Of a DNA stretch of 29,596 nucleotides, positions 1 to 6,906 are shown in pieces. Within the stretch, counting starts at the first letter, position 1. Each line of letters starts with the position of its first letter. The notes below the pieces were generated by a model. The model saw nothing but the letters and a program-made list of their open reading frames with translations, searched no databases and was not told the DNA's origin. The position numbers and the translations under genes were made by a program. Source of the stretch: an uncultured Collinsella sp. (GTDB lineage Bacteria > Actinomycetota > Coriobacteriia > Coriobacteriales > Coriobacteriaceae); assembly GCA_900547025.1 (NCBI GenBank), contig UREZ01000014.1, positions 1 to 29,596 of the forward strand, given 5' to 3'.

Positions 1-1214
1 GCGCGGGTGCGCTCGTCGGTGGCGGAAAGCGCGGCGTCCTCCAGCTTGGCACGGACGAACAGGTCCTCGGCGGCGTTTTGGTCAAGGCCGCGGCAGGCGA
101 GGTAGAACAGCTGCTCGTCGCGGACGTGGCCGATGGTGGCTCCGTGGTTGCCGGCGACGTCGTCCTCGTCGCACAGGATGACGGGGACGGTCTTGTTGTC
201 GACCCCCTTGTTGGCCAAAAGCACCGTCTCGCGCTCGGTGCCGGTTGCACCCTTGCAGCCGTGCACGAGGTCGATGGTGCCGCGGTAGACCTTCTTGGAC
301 GTGCCGGTCAGCACGCCGTTGGCGTCGATCTCGCACTCGGTCTTGCGACCGCGGTGGCGCAGCTCGTAGTTAAAGTCGCGCACCTGCTCTCGGGCGCCCA
401 GGTAGTCAGTATCGATGGTGACCTTGGCGGTATCGCCCAACAGGTCGCCGGCGAGGCCGGTGGCGCTGGCACCGGCACCCAGGACGGTGTGCTGCACGTT
501 GACGCGCGCGCCCTCGTCCAGGAACAGGCCGGTGTCGTCGAGCGCGATCCAGCTATCGTCGAGCGTCTGCGTGCAGGTCACGTTGACGGTGGCGTACTCG
601 TGGGCGCACACGCGTAGCACGGAGCCCACGACACCCTCGCCGGTAACGGGGGAGTCTAGGGCAATATGTAGATCGAGCGTCGACTGGGGACGGGCGACGA
701 CGTCGATGGCGGCGATGGCCGCGGCGGCATCGACAGCGCTCACGCGCACGGTAACCGTGGCGTGCTTGTATGCGGGCACATCGATGACGATGCGCTTGGT
801 AGCGTGGTCGGCCAGGTAGGTGTAGGCAGCCTCGCCCATGCCAGTCTCGAAGGCCTCGGCAGGGGAGAGCTCCTCCTCGAGCTTGATGGCGCCGGCCTGG
901 TAGACGGAGGTCGCAGGCACGTCGAGCTCGGTCTCGGGCGTGATACGGGCGCGGTCGGCGGCATCGCCGGGGGCGGAGGCGCGGCGCTCGGGGAAACGCT
1001 CGGCCATAGCGTCCATGGCGGCTTCAAACGCGTCTGCCACGCCGGTAAACTGCTCGTCCAAGCCCTCGACCTCAACGGCCTCGGTGGGAGCGGCGGCAAG
1101 CTCGTCAGAGAGCTCGAGCTTGGTCTGGTTCATCTTGAGCCAACCCCAAGTGGCAGCCGGCATCGCATTAACCTGCTCAAGGATGGTAGCAGCGGTGTTG
1201 GTGGTCTGTTTCAT
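1..1214 (-). CDS. sufD: SufD, Fe-S cluster assembly scaffold subunit (3' end missing)
   Basis: About 404 codons are present and the C-terminus lies beyond the left edge. SufD partners SufB and SufC in the SufBC2D complex, which builds Fe-S clusters in the cytoplasm. The readable part has the SufB/SufD beta-helix core, with segments such as HTVLGAGAS, DYLGAREQVRDFNYELRHRGRKTECE and the C-terminal NHGATIGHVRDEQLFYLACRGL, which is the family hallmark (conserved HxATIG and the 'L.SRGL'-like stretch). The start ATG (1212-1214) overlaps the sufB stop by one base, so translation is probably coupled. It is the third gene of a sufC-sufB-sufD transcript. sufS/sufU, if present, would be off the left edge. 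The family assignment is secure; SufD rather than a second SufB follows from the poor match in the N-terminal half and the presence of sufB upstream. Confidence 0.93.
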   Translation of the reverse strand, partial: MKQTTNTAATILEQVNAMPAATWGWLKMNQTKLELSDELAAAPTEAVEVEGLDEQFTGVADAFEAAMDAMAERFPERRASAPGDAADRARITPETELDVPATSVYQAGAIKLEEELSPAEAFETGMGEAAYTYLADHATKRIVIDVPAYKHATVTVRVSAVDAAAAIAAIDVVARPQSTLDLHIALDSPVTGEGVVGSVLRVCAHEYATVNVTCTQTLDDSWIALDDTGLFLDEGARVNVQHTVLGAGASATGLAGDLLGDTAKVTIDTDYLGAREQVRDFNYELRHRGRKTECEIDANGVLTGTSKKVYRGTIDLVHGCKGATGTERETVLLANKGVDNKTVPVILCDEDDVAGNHGATIGHVRDEQLFYLACRGLDQNAAEDLFVRAKLEDAALSATDERTR

Positions 1215-2626
1215 TATCCGATCGCTCCTTCCATCTCGAGCTTGATCAGGTTGTTCATCTCGACGGCGTACTCCAGCGGCAGCTCCTTGGAGACCGGGTT
1301 GGCAAAGCCGTTGACGATCATGGTACGGGCCTCTTCCTCCGAGATACCGCGGCTCATCAGGTAGAACACCTTATCGTCGCCGATGCGGCCGATGGTGGCC
1401 TCGTGGCCGATGTCGACGTTCTTGGCGCGGATGTCCATGGCGGGGATGGTGTCGGAGCGGCTCTGGTCGTCGAGCATGAGCGACTGGCAGCTCACGGTTG
1501 CCTTGGAGCCCTCGGCCTTAGGCGTGGCCACGATGGAGCTGCGGAACGTCTGGATGCCGCCGCTCTTGGAGATGCCCTTGGTCTCGACGGTTGCCGAGGT
1601 ATCGGGCGCGTTGAGCACGACCTTGCAGCCGGTGTCGAGGTTCTGACCGGCGCCGGCAAAGGTGATGCCGGTAAAGCTCGAGCGGGCGCGGCGGCCGTTG
1701 AGCACGCTCATGGGGTAGAGGTAGCCCACGTGGCTGCCGAAGGAGCCGCTGATCCACTCGATGTCGCCGTCCTCGTCCACGCGCGCGCGCTTGGTGTTGA
1801 GGTTGTACATGTTCTTGGACCAGTTCTCGATGGTCGAGTAGCGCAGGTGTGCGCGTTTGCCCACAAAGAGCTCCACAGCGCCGGCGTGGAGGTTGGCAAC
1901 GTTGTACTTGGGCGCGGAGCAACCCTCGATAAAGTGCAGGTCGGCATCGTCCTCGACGATGATGAGCGTGTGCTCAAACTGGCCGGCACCCTTGGCGTTG
2001 AGGCGGAAGTAGCTCTGCAGCGGGAAATCGAGCTTGGTGCCCTTGGGCACGTAGACAAACGAGCCGCCGGACCATACGGCGCCGTGCAGGGCCGCAAACT
2101 TGTGGTCGGTGGGCGGGATGAGTGTCATAAACTTCTCGTGGATGAGCGGTTCCCACTGCGGATCGTGCAGGGCTTCCTCAATACCGGAGTAGACGATGCC
2201 CATCTTGGACGCGGTGTCCTGCATGTTGTGGTAGACGAGCTCGGAGTCGTACTGCGCGCCGACACCCGCCAGGTAGCTACGCTCGGCCTCGGGGATGCCT
2301 AGGCGCTCAAAGGTGTTCTTGATGTCGTCGGGCACCGACTGCCAGTCGTGCTTTTGGTCGGTGTTGGGCTTGACGTAGGTGACGATGTTGTCCATGTCCA
2401 GGCCCTCGATGGAGGGGCCCCACGTCGGATCCGGGAAGCGGTTGAAGATTTCGAGGGACTTTAAGCGCAGGTCGAGCATCCACTGCGGCTCGTCCTTTTT
2501 GGCGCTGATCTCGCGCACGATGTCGGGCGTGATGCCGGCGTCGAGGCGCTCGAATCCCTCCTCGCCATAGGTGAAGTCGTAGAGGCTGCGGTCGATGTCC
2601 GCGACCTCGGTGCGGTTCTTGGTCAT
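1214..2626 (-). CDS. sufB: SufB, Fe-S cluster assembly protein
   Basis: 470 residues, the normal length for SufB. This is the scaffold subunit of SufBC2D on which the nascent Fe-S cluster is assembled. Recognisable family segments are the N-terminal YGEEGFERLDAGITPDIVREIS, the central WSGGSFVYVPKGTKLDFPLQ, the IEGCSAPKYNVANLHAGAVELFV beta-helix stretch and the C-terminal GHEATIGRIGDDKVFYLMSRGISEEEA. The start ATG at 2624-2626 has an AAGGGG Shine-Dalgarno in the 12-nt gap after sufC. The stop overlaps the sufD start. No disruption was seen. Confidence 0.97.
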   Translation of the reverse strand: MTKNRTEVADIDRSLYDFTYGEEGFERLDAGITPDIVREISAKKDEPQWMLDLRLKSLEIFNRFPDPTWGPSIEGLDMDNIVTYVKPNTDQKHDWQSVPDDIKNTFERLGIPEAERSYLAGVGAQYDSELVYHNMQDTASKMGIVYSGIEEALHDPQWEPLIHEKFMTLIPPTDHKFAALHGAVWSGGSFVYVPKGTKLDFPLQSYFRLNAKGAGQFEHTLIIVEDDADLHFIEGCSAPKYNVANLHAGAVELFVGKRAHLRYSTIENWSKNMYNLNTKRARVDEDGDIEWISGSFGSHVGYLYPMSVLNGRRARSSFTGITFAGAGQNLDTGCKVVLNAPDTSATVETKGISKSGGIQTFRSSIVATPKAEGSKATVSCQSLMLDDQSRSDTIPAMDIRAKNVDIGHEATIGRIGDDKVFYLMSRGISEEEARTMIVNGFANPVSKELPLEYAVEMNNLIKLEMEGAIG

Positions 2627-2638
2627 TGCGTCGCCCCT

Positions 2639-3439
2639 TTACGCCTGCTGCTCGGCAGCGGCGGCCTCGGCCTGGGCGCGCTGCTCGGCGGCCTCGCGCT
2701 CGAAGGTCTCAAAACCGTTCTTGTCGATCCAGGGGATGAGCGAGGCGTCGTCCTCGCGCACGATGTGGCCCTTGACCATAACGTGGACGCGGTCGACATC
2801 CAGGTGCTCCAAGATGCGCGTGTTGTGTGTGATGATGAGCATGGAGCCGTCGCAGCTCTTGCGGTAGGCGTCCATGCCGTGGCTGACGGTGGACAGGGCG
2901 TCGACGTCTAGGCCCGAGTCGGTCTCGTCGAGGATGGCGAGCTTGGGCTGCAGCAACAGGAGCTGGAGCATCTCGACCTTCTTCTTCTCGCCGCCCGAGA
3001 AGCCCACGCCCAGCTCGCGGTTGAGGTAGGCGGTATCCATGTTGAGCTCTGCCGCGAGCTCCTTGACGCGACGGCGGAACTCCTTGCCCTTCATCTCCAG
3101 GCCGGGGCGGCCGGCGATGCTGGCGCGCAAAAAGCTCGACAGCGGCACGCCAGGGATCTCGACCGGGGCTTGGAAGCTCAGGAACAGGCCGGCGCGTGAG
3201 CGCTTGTCGGTGGTGAGCTCGGTGATGTCCTGGCCGTCAAAGACGATGCGGCCGTCGTTGACCGTGTAAACGGGGTCGCCCATGACCAGGTGGCCGAGGG
3301 TGGACTTGCCGGCGCCGTTGGGTCCCATCAGCACGTGGGTCTCGCCGGCGGCGACGTTAAGGTTGACGTTGTGGAGGATGGTCTTCTCGTCCACGGAGGC
3401 GGTCAGACCTTCGATGGAAAGCAGCGGATTTGCGCTCAT
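2639..3439 (-). CDS. sufC: SufC, ABC-type ATPase of the SUF complex
   Basis: 266 residues with the start at MSANPLLSIEGL. An upstream in-frame ATG at 3469 adds ten residues but has no good ribosome site, whereas AGAGGG precedes the chosen ATG. SufC hydrolyses ATP to drive the SufBC2D scaffold. It shows Walker A GPNGAGKST near residue 40, a Q-loop region (LFLSFQAPVEIPGV), the signature FSGGEKKKVE, Walker B LAILDETDSGLD and the switch H in IITHN. The E-T-D-S-G-L-D box is typical of SufC rather than of transporter ATPases. First gene of the suf transcript, facing the Rrf2 regulator across a 224-bp control region. Confidence 0.96.
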   Translation of the reverse strand: MSANPLLSIEGLTASVDEKTILHNVNLNVAAGETHVLMGPNGAGKSTLGHLVMGDPVYTVNDGRIVFDGQDITELTTDKRSRAGLFLSFQAPVEIPGVPLSSFLRASIAGRPGLEMKGKEFRRRVKELAAELNMDTAYLNRELGVGFSGGEKKKVEMLQLLLLQPKLAILDETDSGLDVDALSTVSHGMDAYRKSCDGSMLIITHNTRILEHLDVDRVHVMVKGHIVREDDASLIPWIDKNGFETFEREAAEQRAQAEAAAAEQQA

Positions 3440-3503
3440 GCTGTCCCTCTCTGTGTATGGTGTACTCATAGGTGTACTAAACCCTAGGAATCTTCTCGGA
3501 ATA

Positions 3504-3531
3504 AAGTTACTATGGGTTCGGCGTTAGTCAA
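3504..3531 (-). promoter_or_regulatory. Candidate suf promoter
   Basis: Read on the minus strand there is TTGACT (3526-3531), a 16-bp spacer, then TAACTT (3504-3509), about 65 bp upstream of the sufC start. The -35 is close to consensus; the -10 is only fair. Assignment is by eye from sigma-70/sigma-A consensus. Confidence 0.5.
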
Positions 3532-3568
3532 GGGAAAACCCGACTAATCCACTCGACTTTTCAAATTC

Positions 3569-3599
3569 TGGGACAAAATAACCTGTTGTGTTTGTCCCA
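3569..3599. promoter_or_regulatory. Palindromic operator candidate 1 (suf/rrf2 intergenic)
   Basis: A 31-bp element with perfect 9-bp inverted arms: TGGGACAAA (3569-3577) and TTTGTCCCA (3591-3599) around a 13-bp centre. A near copy lies 44 bp downstream (3613-3643). Position between the divergent suf operon and the Rrf2-family gene makes it a likely binding site for that regulator; this is inference. Confidence 0.6.
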
Positions 3600-3612
3600 A
3601 TTACTTAAGATT

Positions 3613-3643
3613 TGGGACAAACAAACCTGGTCATGTTGTTCCA
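3613..3643. promoter_or_regulatory. Palindromic operator candidate 2 (suf/rrf2 intergenic)
   Basis: Second 31-bp copy: arms TGGGACAA (3613-3620) and TTGTTCCA (3636-3643), one mismatch between arms, and the same ACCTG inside the left half as copy 1. It sits 20 bp upstream of the regulator's start codon, so binding would be expected to block its own transcription or initiation. Confidence 0.57.
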
Positions 3644-3663
3644 GATGCGATGGGAGGGTAGGT

Positions 3664-4095
3664 ATGCTCATTTCTTCCAAGGGCCGCTATGCCCTCCGGC
3701 TAATGATCTATATCGCGGCGCTGGGCGACGCCGAGGGCAAGATTGCCCTGCGCGAGGTTGCCGACCGCGAGCATATCTCGCAAAAGTATCTGGAGCAGCT
3801 GGTTCGTCCGCTTATGAAGGCGGACCTGCTTAAGAGCGTGCGCGGCAAGGGCGGCGGCTACATGATGGCCAAGGACCCGGCCGAGGTTCGTGCCGGCGAC
3901 ATCCTGCGCGCCGTCGAGGGCAGCACGGCTCCAGTGGCGTGCGACGGCATCGACAACAGCTGCGCCCGCAGTGACCTGTGTTCCACCGTCAAGTTCTGGC
4001 GTGGCCTTGACGAGGTCATCGAGAACTATGTCGACGGCGTGACGTTGGCCGACCTGGCCGCCGTCCCCGAGATCAACTTTGACATTAAGCTGTAG
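3664..4095 (+). CDS. Rrf2/IscR-family Fe-S-sensing transcriptional regulator
   Basis: 143 residues starting MLISSKGRYALRLMIYIA, the standard Rrf2 N-terminus. Upstream in-frame codons (to 3586) cross the operator-like repeats and are rejected; GGGAGGGTAGGT precedes the chosen ATG. The winged-helix part includes the HISQKYLEQLVRPL recognition-helix region and the LLKSVRGKGGGYMMAK wing. Three cysteines, C93, C100 and C106 (CX6CX5C), match the cluster-ligating triad of IscR (CX5CX5C) with one extra spacing residue, so an Fe-S cofactor is likely. Divergent from sufCBD, with two palindromes between them. By analogy with IscR/SufR it should repress suf when clusters are sufficient. The exact orthologue (IscR, SufR, other) cannot be decided from sequence alone, so no symbol is given. 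Confidence 0.92.
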   Translation: MLISSKGRYALRLMIYIAALGDAEGKIALREVADREHISQKYLEQLVRPLMKADLLKSVRGKGGGYMMAKDPAEVRAGDILRAVEGSTAPVACDGIDNSCARSDLCSTVKFWRGLDEVIENYVDGVTLADLAAVPEINFDIKL

Positions 4096-4103
4096 GGCTG
4101 CAA

Positions 4104-4391
4104 ATGGCATCTCTTGACAAGGTGTACAAACAAATCGAAGTTTTTGCTTGGGAATGTGACGCCGAGAAGGTTGTGCTGTTTGGTTCTCGTGCTCGAGGCG
4201 ACAACTTACCCAAGAGCGATATTGACATCGCCGTAGCAGGTTGTCGGGATTTCGGCCGTTTCTCATATTTGATCGAGGAGCGTCTTGATACTCTTTTAGA
4301 TGTAGATATCGTCAATCTCGACGAGTCCTTGTCGCAGCAATTGCTCGATGAAATTGCCAGGGATGGTGTGATTCTGTATGAAAAAATATGA
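4104..4391 (+). CDS. mntA: MNT-type nucleotidyltransferase, probable antitoxin of an MNT-HEPN pair
   Basis: 95 residues, minimal nucleotidyltransferase size. The pol-beta-like active-site motif is GSRARG (27-32) followed by SDIDIAV (38-44, D39 and D41), with a third acidic site in DVDIV (66-70). All catalytic residues are present. In MNT-HEPN systems this enzyme neutralises the HEPN RNase partner, in characterised cases by adding AMP to a tyrosine near the HEPN active site. The partner overlaps it by 14 nt. It begins only 8 nt after the Rrf2 gene, with AGGG as a weak ribosome site, so it may be read through from that promoter. Base composition is lower in GC than the suf side. Confidence 0.88.
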   Translation: MASLDKVYKQIEVFAWECDAEKVVLFGSRARGDNLPKSDIDIAVAGCRDFGRFSYLIEERLDTLLDVDIVNLDESLSQQLLDEIARDGVILYEKI

Positions 4392-4797
4392 GAACTTTGC
4401 CAGTGCCTTGGCGAATCTTGAGGATGCGCCCAATCAGGATCTCAACAATGATTTTGTTCAGAGTGGATTGATTAATAAGTTCAATCTTCAATTTGAACTG
4501 AGCTGGAAGCTCCTTAAGCGTCTGCTCGAGTATGAGGGCGCCACGCTTGCCGCGTCGGGGTCTCCTCGTGCCATCTTGAAGGAGTCGTACCGATTCTACG
4601 ACTTTATTGATGAGGCGGCCTGGCTAGATATGCTCAGAGACCGCAATACGAACGTCCATATCTATGACAACAAGCTCGCTCAAGATTTGATTCAGCGCAT
4701 CTTGAACGTCTATATTCCCGCTTTCTGTCAGTTGAGGGACGGGCTGATGGAGCGATACGGCGAGCTTCTGATGGCGCCCGACGACCAGTTTGTTTAA
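4378..4797 (+). CDS. hepT: HEPN-domain protein (HI0074 / nucleotidyltransferase substrate-binding family), probable toxin
   Basis: 139 residues, all-helical in appearance, matching the HI0074-like HEPN family (LQFELSWKLLKRLLEYEG, RAILKESYRFYDFIDEAAWLDMLRDRN). The RNase motif R-x4-H is visible as R89-NTNV-H94, followed by Y96, the position that is modified by MNT partners in studied systems (analogy only). The ATG lies inside the end of the nucleotidyltransferase gene (14-nt overlap), so the two are translationally coupled. Function as a toxin is inferred from family and pairing. No terminator was seen after it. Confidence 0.87.
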   Translation: MKKYENFASALANLEDAPNQDLNNDFVQSGLINKFNLQFELSWKLLKRLLEYEGATLAASGSPRAILKESYRFYDFIDEAAWLDMLRDRNTNVHIYDNKLAQDLIQRILNVYIPAFCQLRDGLMERYGELLMAPDDQFV

Positions 4798-4839
4798 TTC
4801 CTTAAGATTTCGCGGAGGGTTGTTGCCGTTTACCGAGGG

Positions 4840-4855
4840 GTTGTTGTGCAACAAC
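4840..4855. promoter_or_regulatory. Short palindrome upstream of the anchored wall protein
   Basis: GTTGTTG-TG-CAACAAC, 7-bp inverted arms, about 70 bp before the next gene's ATG. The core GTTGTGCAAC recurs at 6772-6781 downstream of the same gene. Possible operator; no regulator can be assigned. Confidence 0.35.
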
Positions 4856-4925
4856 GGGCGAGCTGCAATACTTAATTTTATCTTTGCAATCTGCACTTTA
4901 ACTACACCAATGCAGGGAGGATCTT

Positions 4926-6704
4926 ATGCAGCCCAAGCATTCTGCTATTGTCGCGGGCCTGACGCTGGCGCTTTCGTTTGGCGCCGTTTCCGCGCCGGCA
5001 CCCGCCGCTGCTGAGGAGCCCACGCCGGGCGTTGCCTCGGATGCCACCGATATCGACAAAGGTCTCTACACCCAGCAGTCCTTCTCGGGCGTGCTGAGGT
5101 CGGTCCAGGGCGTTTCGTTTGTCAACGTGACTCCCGAGATGAAGTACTTTACCAAGTACGAGAGCCATGGTAACTACAACCAGGGATTTTCGTATGGTGA
5201 CGGCTATAACGCACTGGGCTATTACCAGTTCGACCGCCGTTGGTCGCTCATTCCGTTTATGAAGCAGGCCTACAACTACAACCCCGAAAAATACAGCATG
5301 CTCAAGGATGCGATTGATCGCGGCAGCGAGATTTCTAACGCGAGCAATTCCATGTCCGAGAACGGTCAGCTCACCGAGCTGGGCCGCATCGCGCAGGAGG
5401 CTTTCCAGGGCGCCTATAATACCGATCCTGCCGAGTTTTCGGCGCTTCAGGATGCCTATGCGTATAACTCGTACTATGCGGTGACTGAGGCGTGGCTCAA
5501 GAGCGGCCTGGGCATTGATATTTCGGGCCGCGCCGATTGCGTCAAGGGCATGGTGTGGAGCATCACCAACATGTGCGGCACCGGTGGTTGCAGGGACTTC
5601 TTCCGCTGGGCGAATCTTTCCAACGATATGTCCGACCGCGAGTTTGTGACGGCGCTTTCCAACAGCGTGGTCAATAACGTGGCGACCAAGTATTCGAGCC
5701 AGCCCCAGTATCATGAGGGCTGGAAGAACCGCTACCGCAATGAGCTGAAGGACTGCTTGGTTTATATCGCCGAGGACGAGGCGGCCGCTGCGACGCCCGT
5801 GCAGCCCGAGCCTACGCCGGCGCCCTCGCCGACACCTGATTCGAATGGCGACTCGGGTGACGATGCCAACGATGACAGGATTGATGCGCCCTCGACCGAT
5901 GCTGACGGTGATGGCTCTGCTGGTGACACTACCAACGACGGCTCTACCTCGAACGGTTCCGATTCGAACGGCTCTGCTGCGGGCGATTCGTCTTCAAGCT
6001 CTGCCGGCAATACGGACAGCGACGCTTCTGGTTCGACCGACGCTGGCACCTCTAACTCATCCACCGGCTCGAGCGATTCGTCCGTTGACACCGGCTCTAA
6101 CAACGGCTCCGGCTCTGACGCAGCCCCTGATTCCGATGCTTCCAAGGACGACTCGAATAAGGCGCCGGACGCTCCCGTTGCTTCGCCGGACAAGAAGCCT
6201 TCTTTCTCCGTGCAGCTTGGTTCTACGCTGGGCTCTTCGCTGATGGCTGGCGTCAATAACGGCTCGACCCAGAACAAGGACAACTCTGATCAGGTTTCCA
6301 CGGAAAAGACCGAGGCTGCAAAGGGCGACTCCAAGGACGAGGCTTCCGAGAAGACCGAATCCGATAAGGGTTCTAGCTCTGAGGAGAAGGACGACAAATC
6401 CGCTCAGAAGAAGGACGAGAGCAAGACCGAGGGCGAAAAGAAACAGCCCGAAGACGACGACAAGAGCGGTGCTGACAACCAGGTCCAAGAGCAAAATGTC
6501 TCCAAGACGGTGACCACTACAACCACGACGACTACAACGACCAAGTCATCTGGCGGTAACATGCCCAAGACGGGCGACCTTATCGTTATGGCGAGCCTTG
6601 CCAGTGCAAGCTTGGCCACACTGGGCGCTACGTCTATCGTAAGTGGTAAGCATAAGCTCGATCAGCAGAAGAAAGCTTCTGGGGAGGACGGCTCGGAGGA
6701 GTAG
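4926..6704 (+). CDS. Secreted lysozyme-like protein with sortase (MPKTG) wall anchor
   Basis: 592 residues, start preceded by AGGGAGG. A signal peptide (1-29, ending PAAA) leads to a folded domain of about residues 60-275. This contains the segment ESHGNYNQ with E79, then YNALGYYQF, which resembles the ES..GN...G.YQF catalytic region of lysozyme-like or lytic transglycosylase folds; E79 is the likely acid, by analogy only. From about 280 to 540 is a low-complexity linker, first Ser/Asp/Gly/Asn-rich, then Lys/Glu/Asp/Ser-rich, ending in ten consecutive Thr. The C-terminus has MPKTG (546-550), a hydrophobic segment and a basic tail, a variant LPXTG sorting signal. The tail after the membrane segment is longer than usual and ends acidic. 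Probably acts on, or binds, peptidoglycan at the cell surface. Enzyme class is uncertain. Confidence 0.72.
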   Translation: MQPKHSAIVAGLTLALSFGAVSAPAPAAAEEPTPGVASDATDIDKGLYTQQSFSGVLRSVQGVSFVNVTPEMKYFTKYESHGNYNQGFSYGDGYNALGYYQFDRRWSLIPFMKQAYNYNPEKYSMLKDAIDRGSEISNASNSMSENGQLTELGRIAQEAFQGAYNTDPAEFSALQDAYAYNSYYAVTEAWLKSGLGIDISGRADCVKGMVWSITNMCGTGGCRDFFRWANLSNDMSDREFVTALSNSVVNNVATKYSSQPQYHEGWKNRYRNELKDCLVYIAEDEAAAATPVQPEPTPAPSPTPDSNGDSGDDANDDRIDAPSTDADGDGSAGDTTNDGSTSNGSDSNGSAAGDSSSSSAGNTDSDASGSTDAGTSNSSTGSSDSSVDTGSNNGSGSDAAPDSDASKDDSNKAPDAPVASPDKKPSFSVQLGSTLGSSLMAGVNNGSTQNKDNSDQVSTEKTEAAKGDSKDEASEKTESDKGSSSEEKDDKSAQKKDESKTEGEKKQPEDDDKSGADNQVQEQNVSKTVTTTTTTTTTTKSSGGNMPKTGDLIVMASLASASLATLGATSIVSGKHKLDQQKKASGEDGSEE

Positions 6705-6736
6705 CCTCTCGGTTGCTTGATAATTAAAGAGTCGGG

Positions 6737-6774
6737 ACGGGGTCCAGTGCGAATGCATCGGGCCCCGTTTTGTT
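6737..6774 (+). terminator. Rho-independent terminator of the wall-protein gene
   Basis: Nine-base-pair stem ACGGGGTCC (6737-6745) with GGGCCCCGT (6760-6768), one G-T pair, 14-nt loop, then TTTTGTTG. It starts 32 bp after the stop codon. Confidence 0.8.
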
Positions 6775-6906
6775 GTGCAACGATTAGTTGTGCCCCCTCA
6801 CGCCTCTTGTTGCTACCGTTTCCCGATATGATCGCGCGGCGACATCGGTACGCGCGAGGCGGTCATTACAATTGGCATCGTGTTGCGATTTAGGGGGAAC
6901 GTTTTG

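Noticed and set aside
78..617. Long plus-strand open frame opposite sufD
   Set aside because: Antisense of sufD; Ala/Val/Gly-rich composition typical of GC-rich shadow frames, and sufD is unmistakable. The same applies to the plus-strand frame at 1403-2302 opposite sufB.
4902..5714. 270-codon minus-strand frame
   Set aside because: Antisense of the anchored lysozyme-like gene, which has a signal peptide, ribosome site and sorting signal; no family resemblance on the reverse.
5762..6494. Ser/Glu- and Leu/Val-rich frames on the minus strand
   Set aside because: Mirror of the low-complexity linker codons of the anchored protein.
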